This document shows, piece after piece, positions 1-8,170 of a DNA stretch of 55,709 bases. The position numbers were made by a program, and so were the translations under genes. Origin of the DNA: Caulobacterales bacterium. Its GTDB lineage: Bacteria > Pseudomonadota > Alphaproteobacteria > Caulobacterales > Caulobacteraceae. Numbering within the stretch: position 1 is the stretch's first letter; every line of letters starts with the position of its first letter. Location: positions 1 to 55,709 of the forward strand of contig JACPDR010000001.1 of the NCBI GenBank assembly GCA_016183935.1. The letters run 5' to 3'. Below the pieces are notes generated by a model that worked only from the letters and a program-made list of their open reading frames with translations, searched no databases and was not told the origin of the DNA.

Positions 1-271
1 CGTCCGCGAGGGCGGCCTGCACGATCGGCAGGTCGATCGGCACGCCGGGCGAGAGCACGATCACGTCGGCATCGAGGCAGGCGCCGGAATGGCCGCCCCC
101 GTCGACGCGGTAGCTGCCCTCCGGCAGGTCCGTGACGAGCGGCAGGAGGTCTTCGGTGGGCCGGCTGTCGCTGAGGATCAGCTTGCAACCCAGCGCCGCG
201 AGCTCCCGCGCGCAGGCGAGGCCGCTGCGGCCGAGGCCGAGGATGGTGACGGTCTTGTTCTGCCAGTACAA
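1..271 (-). CDS. murD: UDP-N-acetylmuramoylalanine--D-glutamate ligase MurD (N-terminal part, cut by window edge)
   Basis: Cytoplasmic ligase that adds D-glutamate to UDP-MurNAc-L-alanine in peptidoglycan precursor synthesis. Only about 90 N-terminal codons are inside the window. They read through a Rossmann-type start with TVTILGLGRSGLACARELAAL, typical of the UDP-binding N-domain of MurD, then VIVLSPGVP, another MurD signature. No ATG is available in this frame: the frame is closed by TGA TGA upstream, and the first plausible start is TTG at 271, giving LYWQNKTVTILGLG. No good Shine-Dalgarno sequence precedes that TTG. It follows mraY after a gap of 112 bases, unusual in a cluster whose other members overlap. 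Position in the dcw order and the motif make the identity firm; the start is uncertain. Confidence 0.88.
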   Translation of the reverse strand, partial: MYWQNKTVTILGLGRSGLACARELAALGCKLILSDSRPTEDLLPLVTDLPEGSYRVDGGGHSGACLDADVIVLSPGVPIDLPIVQAALAD

Positions 272-284
272 GCGGTACTCGTTT

Positions 285-332
285 CTAGCGCCACACGGCC
301 GAAGCCGGCCGTCCAGCGGGGGACCTCATCAT
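285..332 (-). CDS. Possible 15-codon leader ORF upstream of murD
   Basis: In the mraY-murD gap a short frame starts ATG ATG AGG, has a good GGAGG seven bases upstream, and runs 15 codons to TAG (peptide MMRSPAGRPASAVWR), ending 13 bases before the TTG proposed for murD. The coding stretch contains the hairpin at 295-312. It may be a leader peptide coupled to murD translation, or the remains of the original murD start separated from the body by an indel. The peptide does not resemble usual MurD N-termini, so neither reading is secure. Confidence 0.25.
   Translation of the reverse strand: MMRSPAGRPASAVWR
295..312. other. Short GC hairpin between mraY and murD
   Basis: Perfect seven-base stem (ACGGCCG / CGGCCGT) with a four-base loop, about 23 bases upstream of the proposed murD TTG on the minus strand. 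There is no T-tract, so it is not an intrinsic terminator. It could affect translation of murD or of the small leader frame that spans it. Confidence 0.4.
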
Positions 333-383
333 ACACCAGCCTCCGGCGGGGATATGTGACGTCTTTACATAACGTGACCAGGG

Positions 384-1454
384 TCAGAGCAGGGCGACCG
401 CGAGCACCGAGCACATGGCCGCAACCAGGTAGAACCGCGCGACCACCTTGGTTTCCTTCCAGCCCGACAGCTCGAAGTGGTGGTGCAAGGGGCTCATCTT
501 GAAGAACCGCTTGCCGCCCGTGCGCTTGAAGTACGCGACCTGGATCATCACCGACAGGGTCTCCGCGATGAACAGCGCGCCGATCGGGATCAGCCAGAGC
601 TCGAGGCGGCCGAGCACCGCCGCGCCCGCCACCGCGGCCCCCAGGCCGAGCGACCCGGTGTCGCCCATGAAGACTTCGGCGGGGTGGGCGTTGAACCAGA
701 GGAAGCCCAGACAGCCGCCGATCACCGCGGCGACCAACACCAGGGTGCCCGCCGCGGTGGCGGGGGCGGCATACGCCACCAGGCAGGCCGCGAGGCCGGT
801 GAGCGGGATCGCCACCGTGCCCGAGGCCAGGCCGTCCAGCCCATCGGTCAGGTTCACGGCGTTCGAGAAGCCCACCAGGGTGAAGGCGGCGAACAGGACG
901 TAGAACCAGCCCACGTTCAGCAGCACGGCCTTGAAGAAGGGGAAGGCGATCGAGGTTTCGAGGTTGGGCGTGGTCGGCGAGGCCGTCATCCACAGCACGG
1001 TCAGCGTCCCGGCGATCAGGGAGACGACGACCTGGGCGACCAGCTTCTGCCTCGAGGTCAGGCCGGCCGAGGTCTGTTTGGTCACCTTGGCGTAGTCGTC
1101 GATGAAGCCCAGCACGCCGAAGGCGGCGGTCACGAACGACACGATCCAGATGTAGGGATTGGTCAGGTCGCCCCACAGCAGCACGGCCACGGCGATGCCG
1201 GCGAGGATCATCAGCCCGCCCATGGTCGGGGTGCCGACCTTGGAGAGGTGCGACACCGGCCCGTCGGCGCGGATCGGCTGGCCCTTGCCCTGCTTGATGC
1301 GGATCCAGGCGATGAAGCGGCTGCCCATGGCCACCGCCACGATCATGGCCGTCGCCATGGCCAGCGCCACCCGCACCGTCTGGTACTGGACCAGGTTGAG
1401 CAGCGGATAGTCCTGCGCGATGTCGGCGTAGTGGAGATACAGCAGGTAGAACAT
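384..1454 (-). CDS. mraY: Phospho-N-acetylmuramoyl-pentapeptide transferase MraY
   Basis: Integral membrane enzyme that transfers phospho-MurNAc-pentapeptide from UDP to undecaprenyl phosphate, forming lipid I. The 356-residue protein has about ten hydrophobic segments, the metal/substrate aspartates in GFIDDYAKV (about residues 116-124), the NLTDGLDGLA motif near residue 200, and the HHHFE motif near the C-terminus; the length is normal for the family. The ATG at 1454 overlaps the TGA of murF as ATGA, arguing for translational coupling and fixing the start. The enzyme joins the cytoplasmic Mur ligase products to the membrane steps of the pathway. Confidence 0.97.
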   Translation of the reverse strand: MFYLLYLHYADIAQDYPLLNLVQYQTVRVALAMATAMIVAVAMGSRFIAWIRIKQGKGQPIRADGPVSHLSKVGTPTMGGLMILAGIAVAVLLWGDLTNPYIWIVSFVTAAFGVLGFIDDYAKVTKQTSAGLTSRQKLVAQVVVSLIAGTLTVLWMTASPTTPNLETSIAFPFFKAVLLNVGWFYVLFAAFTLVGFSNAVNLTDGLDGLASGTVAIPLTGLAACLVAYAAPATAAGTLVLVAAVIGGCLGFLWFNAHPAEVFMGDTGSLGLGAAVAGAAVLGRLELWLIPIGALFIAETLSVMIQVAYFKRTGGKRFFKMSPLHHHFELSGWKETKVVARFYLVAAMCSVLAVALL

Positions 1455-2854
1455 CAGGCGGCCCCTCCGAGCGCAGCAAGGGCCCTGGCGACCAGCGACG
1501 CCTTCGACCCGTTCGATCCCTTGACCATGACGATATCGCCCGGCGCGACAAGGGCCGCGGCCTCGGCGGCGAGATCGGCGGCGGTTTCGCGCCACAGGCC
1601 GCGCCGTTCGGGCGGCAGGGCGTCGTGCAGCCGCTTCATCTCCGGCCCGGCGGTGTGGACCAGGTCGAGGCCGGCGGCGGCGATGGGCGCCGCGAGACCC
1701 TCGTGCAGGGCGCGGGACTGGTCGCCCAGCTCCAGCATGTCGGTCAGCACCACGACGCGGCGCGCGCCCGGCGCCGTCGGCTTGGCCCCGAGGCTGCGGA
1801 AGCCGGCGGCCATCGACAGCGGATTGGCGTTATAGCTCTCGTCGATCAGGGTGAAGGCCCCGCCGGCCGCCTTGACCACCGTGGTCTGGCCCCGGCCCGC
1901 CAGCGGCTGGAAATCGGCGAGCGCGGCGAGGCCGGTCTCCAGCGGCACGTCCAGCGCCTCCAGCATCAGCAGCACGCACAGGCTGTTCAGGCCCCAGTGG
2001 AAGCCCGACTGGCGCAGGCTGAAGTCCAGCGGCCGGCCGTAGAACTCGGCCGTCACCCGTGCCCCGCCGTCGTCCGGCCGGAAGTCCAGCAACCGGGCGT
2101 CGTGCCCCGCCCCGGTTCCGAAAGTAGCCACCCGTCCCCCGGCCTTGCGGGCCGCGGCGTCCAGCACGACGGCGAAATCAACCTCGCCGTTCAGAACCGC
2201 CACGCCTCCAGGGGCCAGCCCCTCGAAGATCGACGCCTTCTCGGCGGCGACTCCGGCCTCGCCGTTGGGAAAGGCCTCGATGTGCACGGGGCCGACCGTA
2301 GTGACGCAGGCGGCGTGCGGCCGGACCATTTTCGACAGGGGCGCGATCTCGCCCGGCGCGTTCATGCCGATCTCGAACACGGCGCGGGCGGTCGAGCGCG
2401 GCATCCGGGCCAGGGTCAGCGGCACGCCGATGTGGTTGTTGTAGCTCTTGATCGAGGCGTGGGCGGGTCCGGCCAGGTCGAGCCCGGCCTTGATCGCCTG
2501 GGTCACGCTGGTCTTGCCGACCGAGCCGGTCACCGCGCCGCGGAGGACGTGCGGGCTGCGCTCGCGCGAGGCGACGCCGAGATCTTCCAGGGCGCGCAGG
2601 GTGTCGGCGACGACGACCGAGGGGCCGCCCTCGACCGGGTGTTCGGTGATCGCCCCGGCCGCGCCGGCGGCGAAGGCGGCGGCGGCGAAGTCATGCCCGT
2701 CCCGCGCCCCCTTCAGGGCCAGGAACAGATCGCCCGGGACGATCTCGCGGCTGTTGTAGGTCAGGCCGGCGACCTCGAACGGCGCGCCGGACAGGCGTCC
2801 GCCGGTGGCGGCCTCGATTCCGGCGGAGGTCCAGAGGGGCGTGGTCTCAGGCAT
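1454..2854 (-). CDS. murF: UDP-MurNAc-tripeptide--D-Ala-D-Ala ligase MurF
   Basis: Cytoplasmic ligase that adds D-alanyl-D-alanine to UDP-MurNAc-tripeptide. From the chosen ATG the protein is 466 residues: N-terminal Mur_ligase domain (TYNSREIVPGDLFLALKG, about 32-49), ATP-binding P-loop TGSVGKTS at 109-116, the SYNNHIGVP motif, and DESYNANPLSM in the C-terminal part. The frame is open 26 codons further upstream, but that extension is proline/serine-rich and lies over murE; the ATG at 2854 gives a normal N-terminus. It overlaps the end of murE by eight bases and mraY by three. Confidence 0.96.
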   Translation of the reverse strand: MPETTPLWTSAGIEAATGGRLSGAPFEVAGLTYNSREIVPGDLFLALKGARDGHDFAAAAFAAGAAGAITEHPVEGGPSVVVADTLRALEDLGVASRERSPHVLRGAVTGSVGKTSVTQAIKAGLDLAGPAHASIKSYNNHIGVPLTLARMPRSTARAVFEIGMNAPGEIAPLSKMVRPHAACVTTVGPVHIEAFPNGEAGVAAEKASIFEGLAPGGVAVLNGEVDFAVVLDAAARKAGGRVATFGTGAGHDARLLDFRPDDGGARVTAEFYGRPLDFSLRQSGFHWGLNSLCVLLMLEALDVPLETGLAALADFQPLAGRGQTTVVKAAGGAFTLIDESYNANPLSMAAGFRSLGAKPTAPGARRVVVLTDMLELGDQSRALHEGLAAPIAAAGLDLVHTAGPEMKRLHDALPPERRGLWRETAADLAAEAAALVAPGDIVMVKGSNGSKASLVARALAALGGAA

Positions 2855-4316
2855 GGATGAGCTGGGCAAGGGCGGCTTCGGTGGCGTCGTCGAAGGGCCA
2901 GGTGACCCCGCCGACGATCTGTCCCTGCTCATGCCCTTTTCCGGCGATCACCACCACATCTCCGTCGCGCATCAGTTCGATGGCGTAGCGGATGGCCGCG
3001 CGGCGGTCGCCGATCTCCAGCGCGGCGGGGCAACCCTCGCGGACCGCGCGGCGGATGGCGGCCGGGTCTTCCGAGCGCGGATTGTCGTCGGTGACGATGG
3101 CCACGTCGGCCAGCCGGCCGGCGATCTCGCCCATGATCGGCCGCTTGGCCCGGTCGCGGTCGCCGCCGGCGCCGAACACCACGATCAGCCGGCCCGTGGC
3201 GTGCGGGCGGAGCGCCGTCAGCACCGTCTCCAGCCCGTCCGGCGTGTGGGCGTAGTCGACATAGACCTCGCCGCGCCCCGGTCCAGGAATGCGCTGCAGC
3301 CGCCCCGGTGCGCCGGTGATTGTCTCAAGGGCCGCCAGCACCTGTTCCGGCGCCTCGCCGCCGGCGATGCACAGGCCCGCCGCCACCAGGGCGTTGGAGG
3401 CCTGGAAGGCCCCGGCCAGCGGCAGCAGCACCTCGTGCAGGGTCCCGCGCACGTCCAGCGTCAGCCGTTGACCCTCGGGCGTGGCACGGCGGGCCACCAG
3501 CATCAGGTCGCGCCCGCGCTCGCCCACGCCCATGACGCTCAGGCCGGACATGATCGAGGCGGCGGCGAAGCTGGAATAGGCCTCGGAGTCGGCGTTCAGC
3601 ACCGCCGTCTTGCCGCGCGGCAGCAGGGTCTCGAAGAGGCGCAGCTTGGCGGCGCGGTAGCTGTCCATGTCGCCGTGATAGTCGAGATGATCCTGGGTCA
3701 GGTTGGTGAAGGCCGCGGCCTTCAGGCTGACCCCGTCCAGCCGCCGCTGGTCGATGCCGTGCGACGACGCCTCCAGCGCCAGATGGGTGACGCCGTCGGC
3801 GGCCAGTTCGGCGAGCAGGCGGGCGGCGTCGGCGGCGTCGGGACTGGTCAGGCCGGGGCCGGTCAACGCCTGATTAACGTTACCCGTCTGTTTCAAAACC
3901 CCGAGCGTGCCCATGCTCGCGGCGGACCGTCCGAGCGAGGCCCAGATCTGGCGGCAGAAGGCGGCCACCGAGGTCTTGCCGTTGGTGCCGGTGATGGCCA
4001 CGCAGGTGGCCGGCTGCACGCCGTAGAAGCTGCGCGCGGCGATGGCGTAGGCCCGGCGCACGTCGCCCGAGGTGACCAGAACCGGCGCGAGACCCGCGTC
4101 GGTGTCGGCGGGAGCCAGCACCGCCGCCGCGCCCTGCGACAGGGCCTGCGGGATGAAGGCGCGGCCGTCGGCGGCGCTGCCCGGCAGGGCCACGAACAGG
4201 CTGCCCGGGGCGACCTTGCGGCTGTCGGCGGTGACGCCGGTGATCACCGGATCGGCCGGCACGTCGCGGCGCAGCAGGTCCGACAGCTTCACGGGAGATG
4301 GGAGGACCGCGCTCAT
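2847..4316 (-). CDS. murE: UDP-MurNAc-L-Ala-D-Glu--meso-diaminopimelate ligase MurE
   Basis: Cytoplasmic ligase that adds the third peptide-stem residue. The 489-residue protein has the substrate domain (GVTADSRKVAPGSLFVALPG, about 27-46), P-loop TGTNGKTS at 109-116, and, near the C-terminus, TDDNPRSEDP. The DNPR motif is the known signature of enzymes selecting meso-diaminopimelate rather than lysine, fitting a Gram-negative wall. The ATG overlaps the TGA of ftsI as ATGA. The same frame is open far upstream inside ftsI, but that extension is a shadow of ftsI codons. Confidence 0.97.
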   Translation of the reverse strand: MSAVLPSPVKLSDLLRRDVPADPVITGVTADSRKVAPGSLFVALPGSAADGRAFIPQALSQGAAAVLAPADTDAGLAPVLVTSGDVRRAYAIAARSFYGVQPATCVAITGTNGKTSVAAFCRQIWASLGRSAASMGTLGVLKQTGNVNQALTGPGLTSPDAADAARLLAELAADGVTHLALEASSHGIDQRRLDGVSLKAAAFTNLTQDHLDYHGDMDSYRAAKLRLFETLLPRGKTAVLNADSEAYSSFAAASIMSGLSVMGVGERGRDLMLVARRATPEGQRLTLDVRGTLHEVLLPLAGAFQASNALVAAGLCIAGGEAPEQVLAALETITGAPGRLQRIPGPGRGEVYVDYAHTPDGLETVLTALRPHATGRLIVVFGAGGDRDRAKRPIMGEIAGRLADVAIVTDDNPRSEDPAAIRRAVREGCPAALEIGDRRAAIRYAIELMRDGDVVVIAGKGHEQGQIVGGVTWPFDDATEAALAQLIHA

Positions 4317-6052
4317 CGCCCGTCCCCCGCGACATCCTCGAAAGCGGGGATCTTCTCGCCCATGGCCGTGCGGTAGGGATCGGCCCGGCGCTCGACGCCG
4401 AGGAACGGTGCGATGCGGTCGGCGATGCGTCCCACAGCCGGCGCGGCCACGAAGCCGCCGGTGCGCGGATAGCTGCCCGGCTCGTCGATCAGGATCAGGA
4501 TCGAGTAGCGGCGGGCGTTGAGCGGACCGTCGACAGGAAACACCGCGGCGAAGGTGCCGACCGCGTGGGTCGGATCGTAGCGGCCGTTGACGAGCTTGTT
4601 CGCGGACCCTGTCTTGCCGCCGAGCCGCAGCCCCGGGGCGTCGGCCCGGCCGCCAGAGCCGCGCACGACGTTGCGGCGCAGTAGCTCCAGCAGGGTGGCC
4701 GAGGTCTCCGGGCTGACCACCTGGCGCGCCTCGGGGTTGGGCAGGCCGCCCTTGCGCAGCGTCAGCGGGATGAAGCGGCCGCCGTTGGTCAGCGCGCCCA
4801 TGGCCGCCGACATCTGCAGCGGCGTGATCATGATGCCGTAGCCGAACGACAGCGACGCGAGGGTGGAGTCGTCCCACTTGGTCGGGCGGCGCGGGCGGGC
4901 CGACTCGTGCAGTTCGATCGGCGCCGCGTCCAGCAGGCCGAAGCGCTTGAAATAGTCCTGCATCACCGTCGGCCCCATCTCGACCGCGAGGCGCGAGGTG
5001 CCGATGTTGGACGAGTGCAGATAGACCTCTTCGAGCGTCAGCACCTCGTTGGTGGCGTGGAAGTCGGTGATGCGGCGCTTGCCGATCACGAAGGCCTCGG
5101 TGGCGTCGAACTTCGTGTCCATGTCGGCGGCGCCGGTATCGAGGCCGGCGGCGACGGTGAAGGTCTTGAACACCGAGCCCATCTCATAGTGGGCCGAAAC
5201 GGCGCGGTTCAGCCGGTCGGTGGTCGGCCAGCTGGCCATGCCCAGGACCTCGCCGGTCTGGACGTCGGTGATGATGCCCACCGCGCCCTTGGCCTGGCTG
5301 TCGGCGACGGCGCGGGCCAGCTCGTTCTCCAGCACGCCCTGGACGCGCAGGTCGATGGACAGGGCGAAGCTCTCGCCCTGCGCGCCGGCCTCGCGAATCT
5401 CGCGGTTGAAGGCCAGCTCCGCGCCCGAGATGCCCTCGCCACCGGTGTCGGCCGCGCCCAGCACATGAGTGGTTGAGGCGCCCAGCGGATAGACCCGACG
5501 GTCCTCCGGCTCGAAGGTCACGCCGCCCAGCGCCAGCCTGTGCACGGCCGCCTTCTCGCCGGGCGTCAGGCCGGTCATGACGATCAGCCGGCGCTCGCCC
5601 GTGAGCACGCGGTTCAGCTTGGCCATCGACACGCGCGGCAGCACCCGCTTGATCCGCACGGCGGCGGCCTGGCGGTCCCACACCTCGGCCGGGTCGATGT
5701 AGAGGCCGTAGTGGACGATGTTGGTGGCCAGCAGGGCGCCGTTCCGGTCGACCAGATCGCCGCGCATCATGGCGTGCGGGTGCCGGACCCAGCCGACGCC
5801 GCCCTTCGGGGCCAGCAGGGCGGCGTTGACCGCGCCCAGCGCCAGGCAGACGAACACGGCCGAGAACAGCGACAGGATGACGAAGATGCGGACCCGGGTG
5901 TCCTCTTCCGGCCGGGCGTCGGCGCGGGCCCGGCCGAACGAATGCTCGACCCGCCACATGGCCTCGAACAGCCAGCGCCACGACGGCAGCGAGACCCCGC
6001 CCGGAGCGCCCGGGGCCGGCCGGTCCCACGCCTGCGGCTCATGCACGCTCAT
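4313..6052 (-). CDS. ftsI: Septal peptidoglycan transpeptidase FtsI (PBP3)
   Basis: Class B penicillin-binding protein that cross-links septal peptidoglycan in the periplasm. The 579-residue protein has a short cytoplasmic N-terminus, one membrane anchor at about 55-78, a PBP dimerisation domain with RGDLVDRNG at about 97-105, and a transpeptidase domain with all three active-site motifs: SVFK (nucleophile S293), SSN at 347-349 and KTG at 480-482. It overlaps murE and the upstream ftsL-like gene by four-base ATGA junctions, so the division and wall genes are probably translated as one coupled unit. Confidence 0.96.
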   Translation of the reverse strand: MSVHEPQAWDRPAPGAPGGVSLPSWRWLFEAMWRVEHSFGRARADARPEEDTRVRIFVILSLFSAVFVCLALGAVNAALLAPKGGVGWVRHPHAMMRGDLVDRNGALLATNIVHYGLYIDPAEVWDRQAAAVRIKRVLPRVSMAKLNRVLTGERRLIVMTGLTPGEKAAVHRLALGGVTFEPEDRRVYPLGASTTHVLGAADTGGEGISGAELAFNREIREAGAQGESFALSIDLRVQGVLENELARAVADSQAKGAVGIITDVQTGEVLGMASWPTTDRLNRAVSAHYEMGSVFKTFTVAAGLDTGAADMDTKFDATEAFVIGKRRITDFHATNEVLTLEEVYLHSSNIGTSRLAVEMGPTVMQDYFKRFGLLDAAPIELHESARPRRPTKWDDSTLASLSFGYGIMITPLQMSAAMGALTNGGRFIPLTLRKGGLPNPEARQVVSPETSATLLELLRRNVVRGSGGRADAPGLRLGGKTGSANKLVNGRYDPTHAVGTFAAVFPVDGPLNARRYSILILIDEPGSYPRTGGFVAAPAVGRIADRIAPFLGVERRADPYRTAMGEKIPAFEDVAGDGR

Positions 6053-6480
6053 TGCGCGGCCTCCGCGGGAACGGAGGCGGCGACGGGCGCTTCCACGGGA
6101 GCGGGCGCGGCGGGAGGGGTCGGGGCGACGATGACGACCGGCTGCGGCTCGGGGACGGGAGCCAGTTCGGGCAGGCTGGTCACCGTCGCCTGCCGATGCA
6201 CATCGACCGGCGCGAGGCCGGCGATCCGCGACAGGGCCTCCAGCCGGCCGGGCTGTTCCAGCCGCGCCACCTCGGCGCGGAGCAGGCGCACGCGCTGGCC
6301 ATTCTGCCGGATCTGGCGTTCGAGGCTGGCGATCTCGGCGCTCTCGTTCGCCGCCGCCGCCTTGGCCAGATAGACGGAGAAGATCATCGCCGCGACCAGC
6401 GCCAGGCCGATGATCTCGATCCACCGCACGCCGCGGACCTTCCAGTCGAACACGCGCCGGATCGCGTGGGTGGCGCTCAT
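6049..6480 (-). CDS. ftsL: FtsL-like division protein
   Basis: Small 143-residue bitopic protein between rsmH and ftsI, the position held by ftsL throughout bacteria. It has a basic N-terminus (residues 1-22), one membrane span at about 24-44, then a heptad-rich periplasmic coiled coil ([20 protein letters not shown]) and a proline/alanine-rich tail. In the family FtsL forms the FtsQBL complex that activates FtsW/FtsI. Sequence identity in this family is always weak, so the call rests on size, topology and position. The ATG at 6480 overlaps the rsmH stop as ATGA and was preferred to a start six codons upstream inside rsmH. Confidence 0.85.
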   Translation of the reverse strand: MSATHAIRRVFDWKVRGVRWIEIIGLALVAAMIFSVYLAKAAAANESAEIASLERQIRQNGQRVRLLRAEVARLEQPGRLEALSRIAGLAPVDVHRQATVTSLPELAPVPEPQPVVIVAPTPPAAPAPVEAPVAASVPAEAAQ

Positions 6481-7427
6481 GCCGCGATCCTCCCCCACGC
6501 CGGGGCGTCCGTGCGCACCGCGGCGCGCAGCTTGGCCGACCGGGCGCGGGGATTGGCCTCGCGCTCTTCCTCGCCGGCCTCGCGCGCGCCCTTGAAGCGC
6601 AGGACGAAGCTGGGCTTGCGCGGGTCGACGGCGACCGGAGCGTGGCGCGAGCCGCCCGGGGCGTTGCCGGTCCGCTCGGTCAGGAACGCCTTGACGATGC
6701 GGTCCTCCAGCGAATGGAAGGTGACCACGGCCAGCCGCCCGCCCGGCGCCAGCGTCGCCTCGGCGGCCTCCAGCCCGGCGCGCAGTTCGCCCAGTTCGTC
6801 GTTGACGGCGATGCGCAGCGCCTGGAAGACGCGCGTGGCCGGATGGATCGGCGCGCCGCGACGACCGCCCAGCGCCTTCTCGACGACCTCGGCCAGGTCG
6901 AGCGTGCGGGTGAAGGGCTTCTCGGCCCGGCGGCGCAGGATGGCGGTGGCCACGCGGCCGGACTGGCGTTCGTCGCCGTAGAGCTTGAAGATGTGGGCCA
7001 GCGGGCCGTGGCCCCAGCTGTTGACGATGTCAGCGGCGGTCTCGCCCTCGTCCGACATCCGCATGTCCAGCGGGCCGTCGCGCATGAAGGAGAAGCCGCG
7101 CTCGGCCTGGTCCAGCTGCATCGACGACACGCCGATGTCGAACACCACCCCGTCCAGCTTCGCCGCGCCGCTGTCGGCGAAGGCCTCGGCGAGGCCGGAG
7201 AAGGGCGTGCGGATCAGCTGGAATTTGCCGGGAAAATCGTTGGCCACCGTGTCGGCGTGCGGCTGGACGGTCGGGTCGCGGTCGAGGGCGATGACCGTCG
7301 CGCCGGTCGCCAGGATGGCCCGGGTATAGCCGCCGGCGCCGAAGGTCGCGTCGATGATCACGTCGCCCGGCTTGGGATCGAGGGCCTCCAGCACCTCGGC
7401 CAGCAGGACGGGGGCGTGCGGGCTCAT
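6477..7427 (-). CDS. rsmH: 16S rRNA (cytosine1402-N4)-methyltransferase RsmH
   Basis: SAM-dependent enzyme (formerly MraW) that methylates C1402 in the ribosomal P-site. The 316-residue protein shows the SAM-binding [10 protein letters not shown] (about 26-35), [21 protein letters not shown], the insert with the RMS loop, and the C-terminal [13 protein letters not shown] motif, all diagnostic for RsmH. Start at ATG 7427 overlaps the TGA of mraZ. It is the second gene of the dcw operon, as usual. Confidence 0.97.
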   Translation of the reverse strand: MSPHAPVLLAEVLEALDPKPGDVIIDATFGAGGYTRAILATGATVIALDRDPTVQPHADTVANDFPGKFQLIRTPFSGLAEAFADSGAAKLDGVVFDIGVSSMQLDQAERGFSFMRDGPLDMRMSDEGETAADIVNSWGHGPLAHIFKLYGDERQSGRVATAILRRRAEKPFTRTLDLAEVVEKALGGRRGAPIHPATRVFQALRIAVNDELGELRAGLEAAEATLAPGGRLAVVTFHSLEDRIVKAFLTERTGNAPGGSRHAPVAVDPRKPSFVLRFKGAREAGEEEREANPRARSAKLRAAVRTDAPAWGRIAA

Positions 7428-7909
7428 GCGCCCTCCCCGCCCGCACGACGGCCGGCCAGCAAGGCCTTGCGACCGGCCTCGCCGCGCTCGCGCACGGCCT
7501 GACGGGCCAGCGCCCGGCGCTCGTCGCGGCGCGCGTTCCAGCGGGCCCGGTCCCAGATCTGGAAGCGCGAGCCCAGGCCGACGATGACCACGTCCTCGCC
7601 CAGACCAGCGTCCTGGCACAGATGTTCCGGCAGGGTGATCCGGCCGCCGCCGTCGTAGGCCAACGGCCGCTGGCCGGCGTAGAAGGTTTCTTCCAGCGCC
7701 GTGCGCAGGTCGTCGCCAAACGGCAGCTCCTCGATCATCGAGACGTATTCGGCCATCAGCTTGTCGCCGCCGGCCTCGAGACAGTCGGACTCGATCGAGA
7801 AGAAGCAGAACACGCCATGCTCGGCGCCGTTCTCGGCCGTGCGGAATTCCTGCGGGATCAGCAGGCGGCGCTTGCCGTCCAATTGTTTCTCATAGGTCGA
7901 GAGAAACAC
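7424..7909 (-). CDS. mraZ: Transcriptional regulator MraZ
   Basis: First gene of the dcw cluster. MraZ is an AbrB-fold DNA-binding protein that in E. coli represses its own operon by binding TGGG-type direct repeats. The 161-residue protein has two tandem half-domains: [14 protein letters not shown] (about 10-23) and [19 protein letters not shown] in the second half, followed by a basic C-terminal tail ([17 protein letters not shown]). The start is GTG at 7909 ([11 protein letters not shown] in DNA, Met initiated), the usual N-terminal context for the family. Four phased TGGG repeats lie about 80-115 bases upstream and are the probable operator. Confidence 0.95.
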   Translation of the reverse strand: MFLSTYEKQLDGKRRLLIPQEFRTAENGAEHGVFCFFSIESDCLEAGGDKLMAEYVSMIEELPFGDDLRTALEETFYAGQRPLAYDGGGRITLPEHLCQDAGLGEDVVIVGLGSRFQIWDRARWNARRDERRALARQAVRERGEAGRKALLAGRRAGGEGA

Positions 7910-7990
7910 GTCCTGCCCAATTCGGACCCTGCGATCCGCCCTCTGATCCCTGGACGCATCCCCGCGTCCGCTAACCCCAACTCAGGCCTA

Positions 7991-8025
7991 TGGGATAGCA
8001 TGGGATGAAATGGGGCTCAATGGGA
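7991..8025. promoter_or_regulatory. MraZ operator: four TGGG repeats at exact 10-bp spacing
   Basis: The plus strand has TGGGA, TGGGA, TGGGG and TGGGA at 7991, 8001, 8011 and 8021, each TGGGN followed by five bases. This matches the published E. coli MraZ target (TGGGN repeats with 5-nt spacers), with one extra repeat. A possible minus-strand promoter overlaps them (TTGAGC at 8015-8020, GCTATC at 7994-7999, a short 15-base spacer), which would suit direct repression. The operator is seen in the sequence; binding is inferred from the family. Confidence 0.8.
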
Positions 8026-8170
8026 TTAGTTGACGAAGGTTAACTTCCTGACGGCGGTCAATTTCAGAACATACATAGAACATCGGAAGTATAGGGACGT
8101 ACCCCCCGAACATGTATCGGAAAGGGGGTAGGCGGTGATCGTTTAAGCGATAGCGGCGGCGGCGCTGGTC
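8026..8170. other. Intergenic region upstream of the mraZ operator
   Basis: AT-rich stretch between the dcw promoter area and the accessory islet. It has a GTTAAC palindrome at 8039-8044, about 14 bases outside the last TGGG repeat, which could be half of a CtrA-type TTAA site, but the second TTAA at N7 spacing is absent. No ORF with a ribosome binding site is seen. The change of base composition begins here. Confidence 0.4.

Noticed and set aside
2805..4376. Plus-strand open frame of 523 codons
   Set aside because: It lies antisense to murE and murF, whose motifs are certain. The product is rich in Gly, Arg, His and Gln with no recognisable domain, as expected for a shadow frame in high-G+C DNA.
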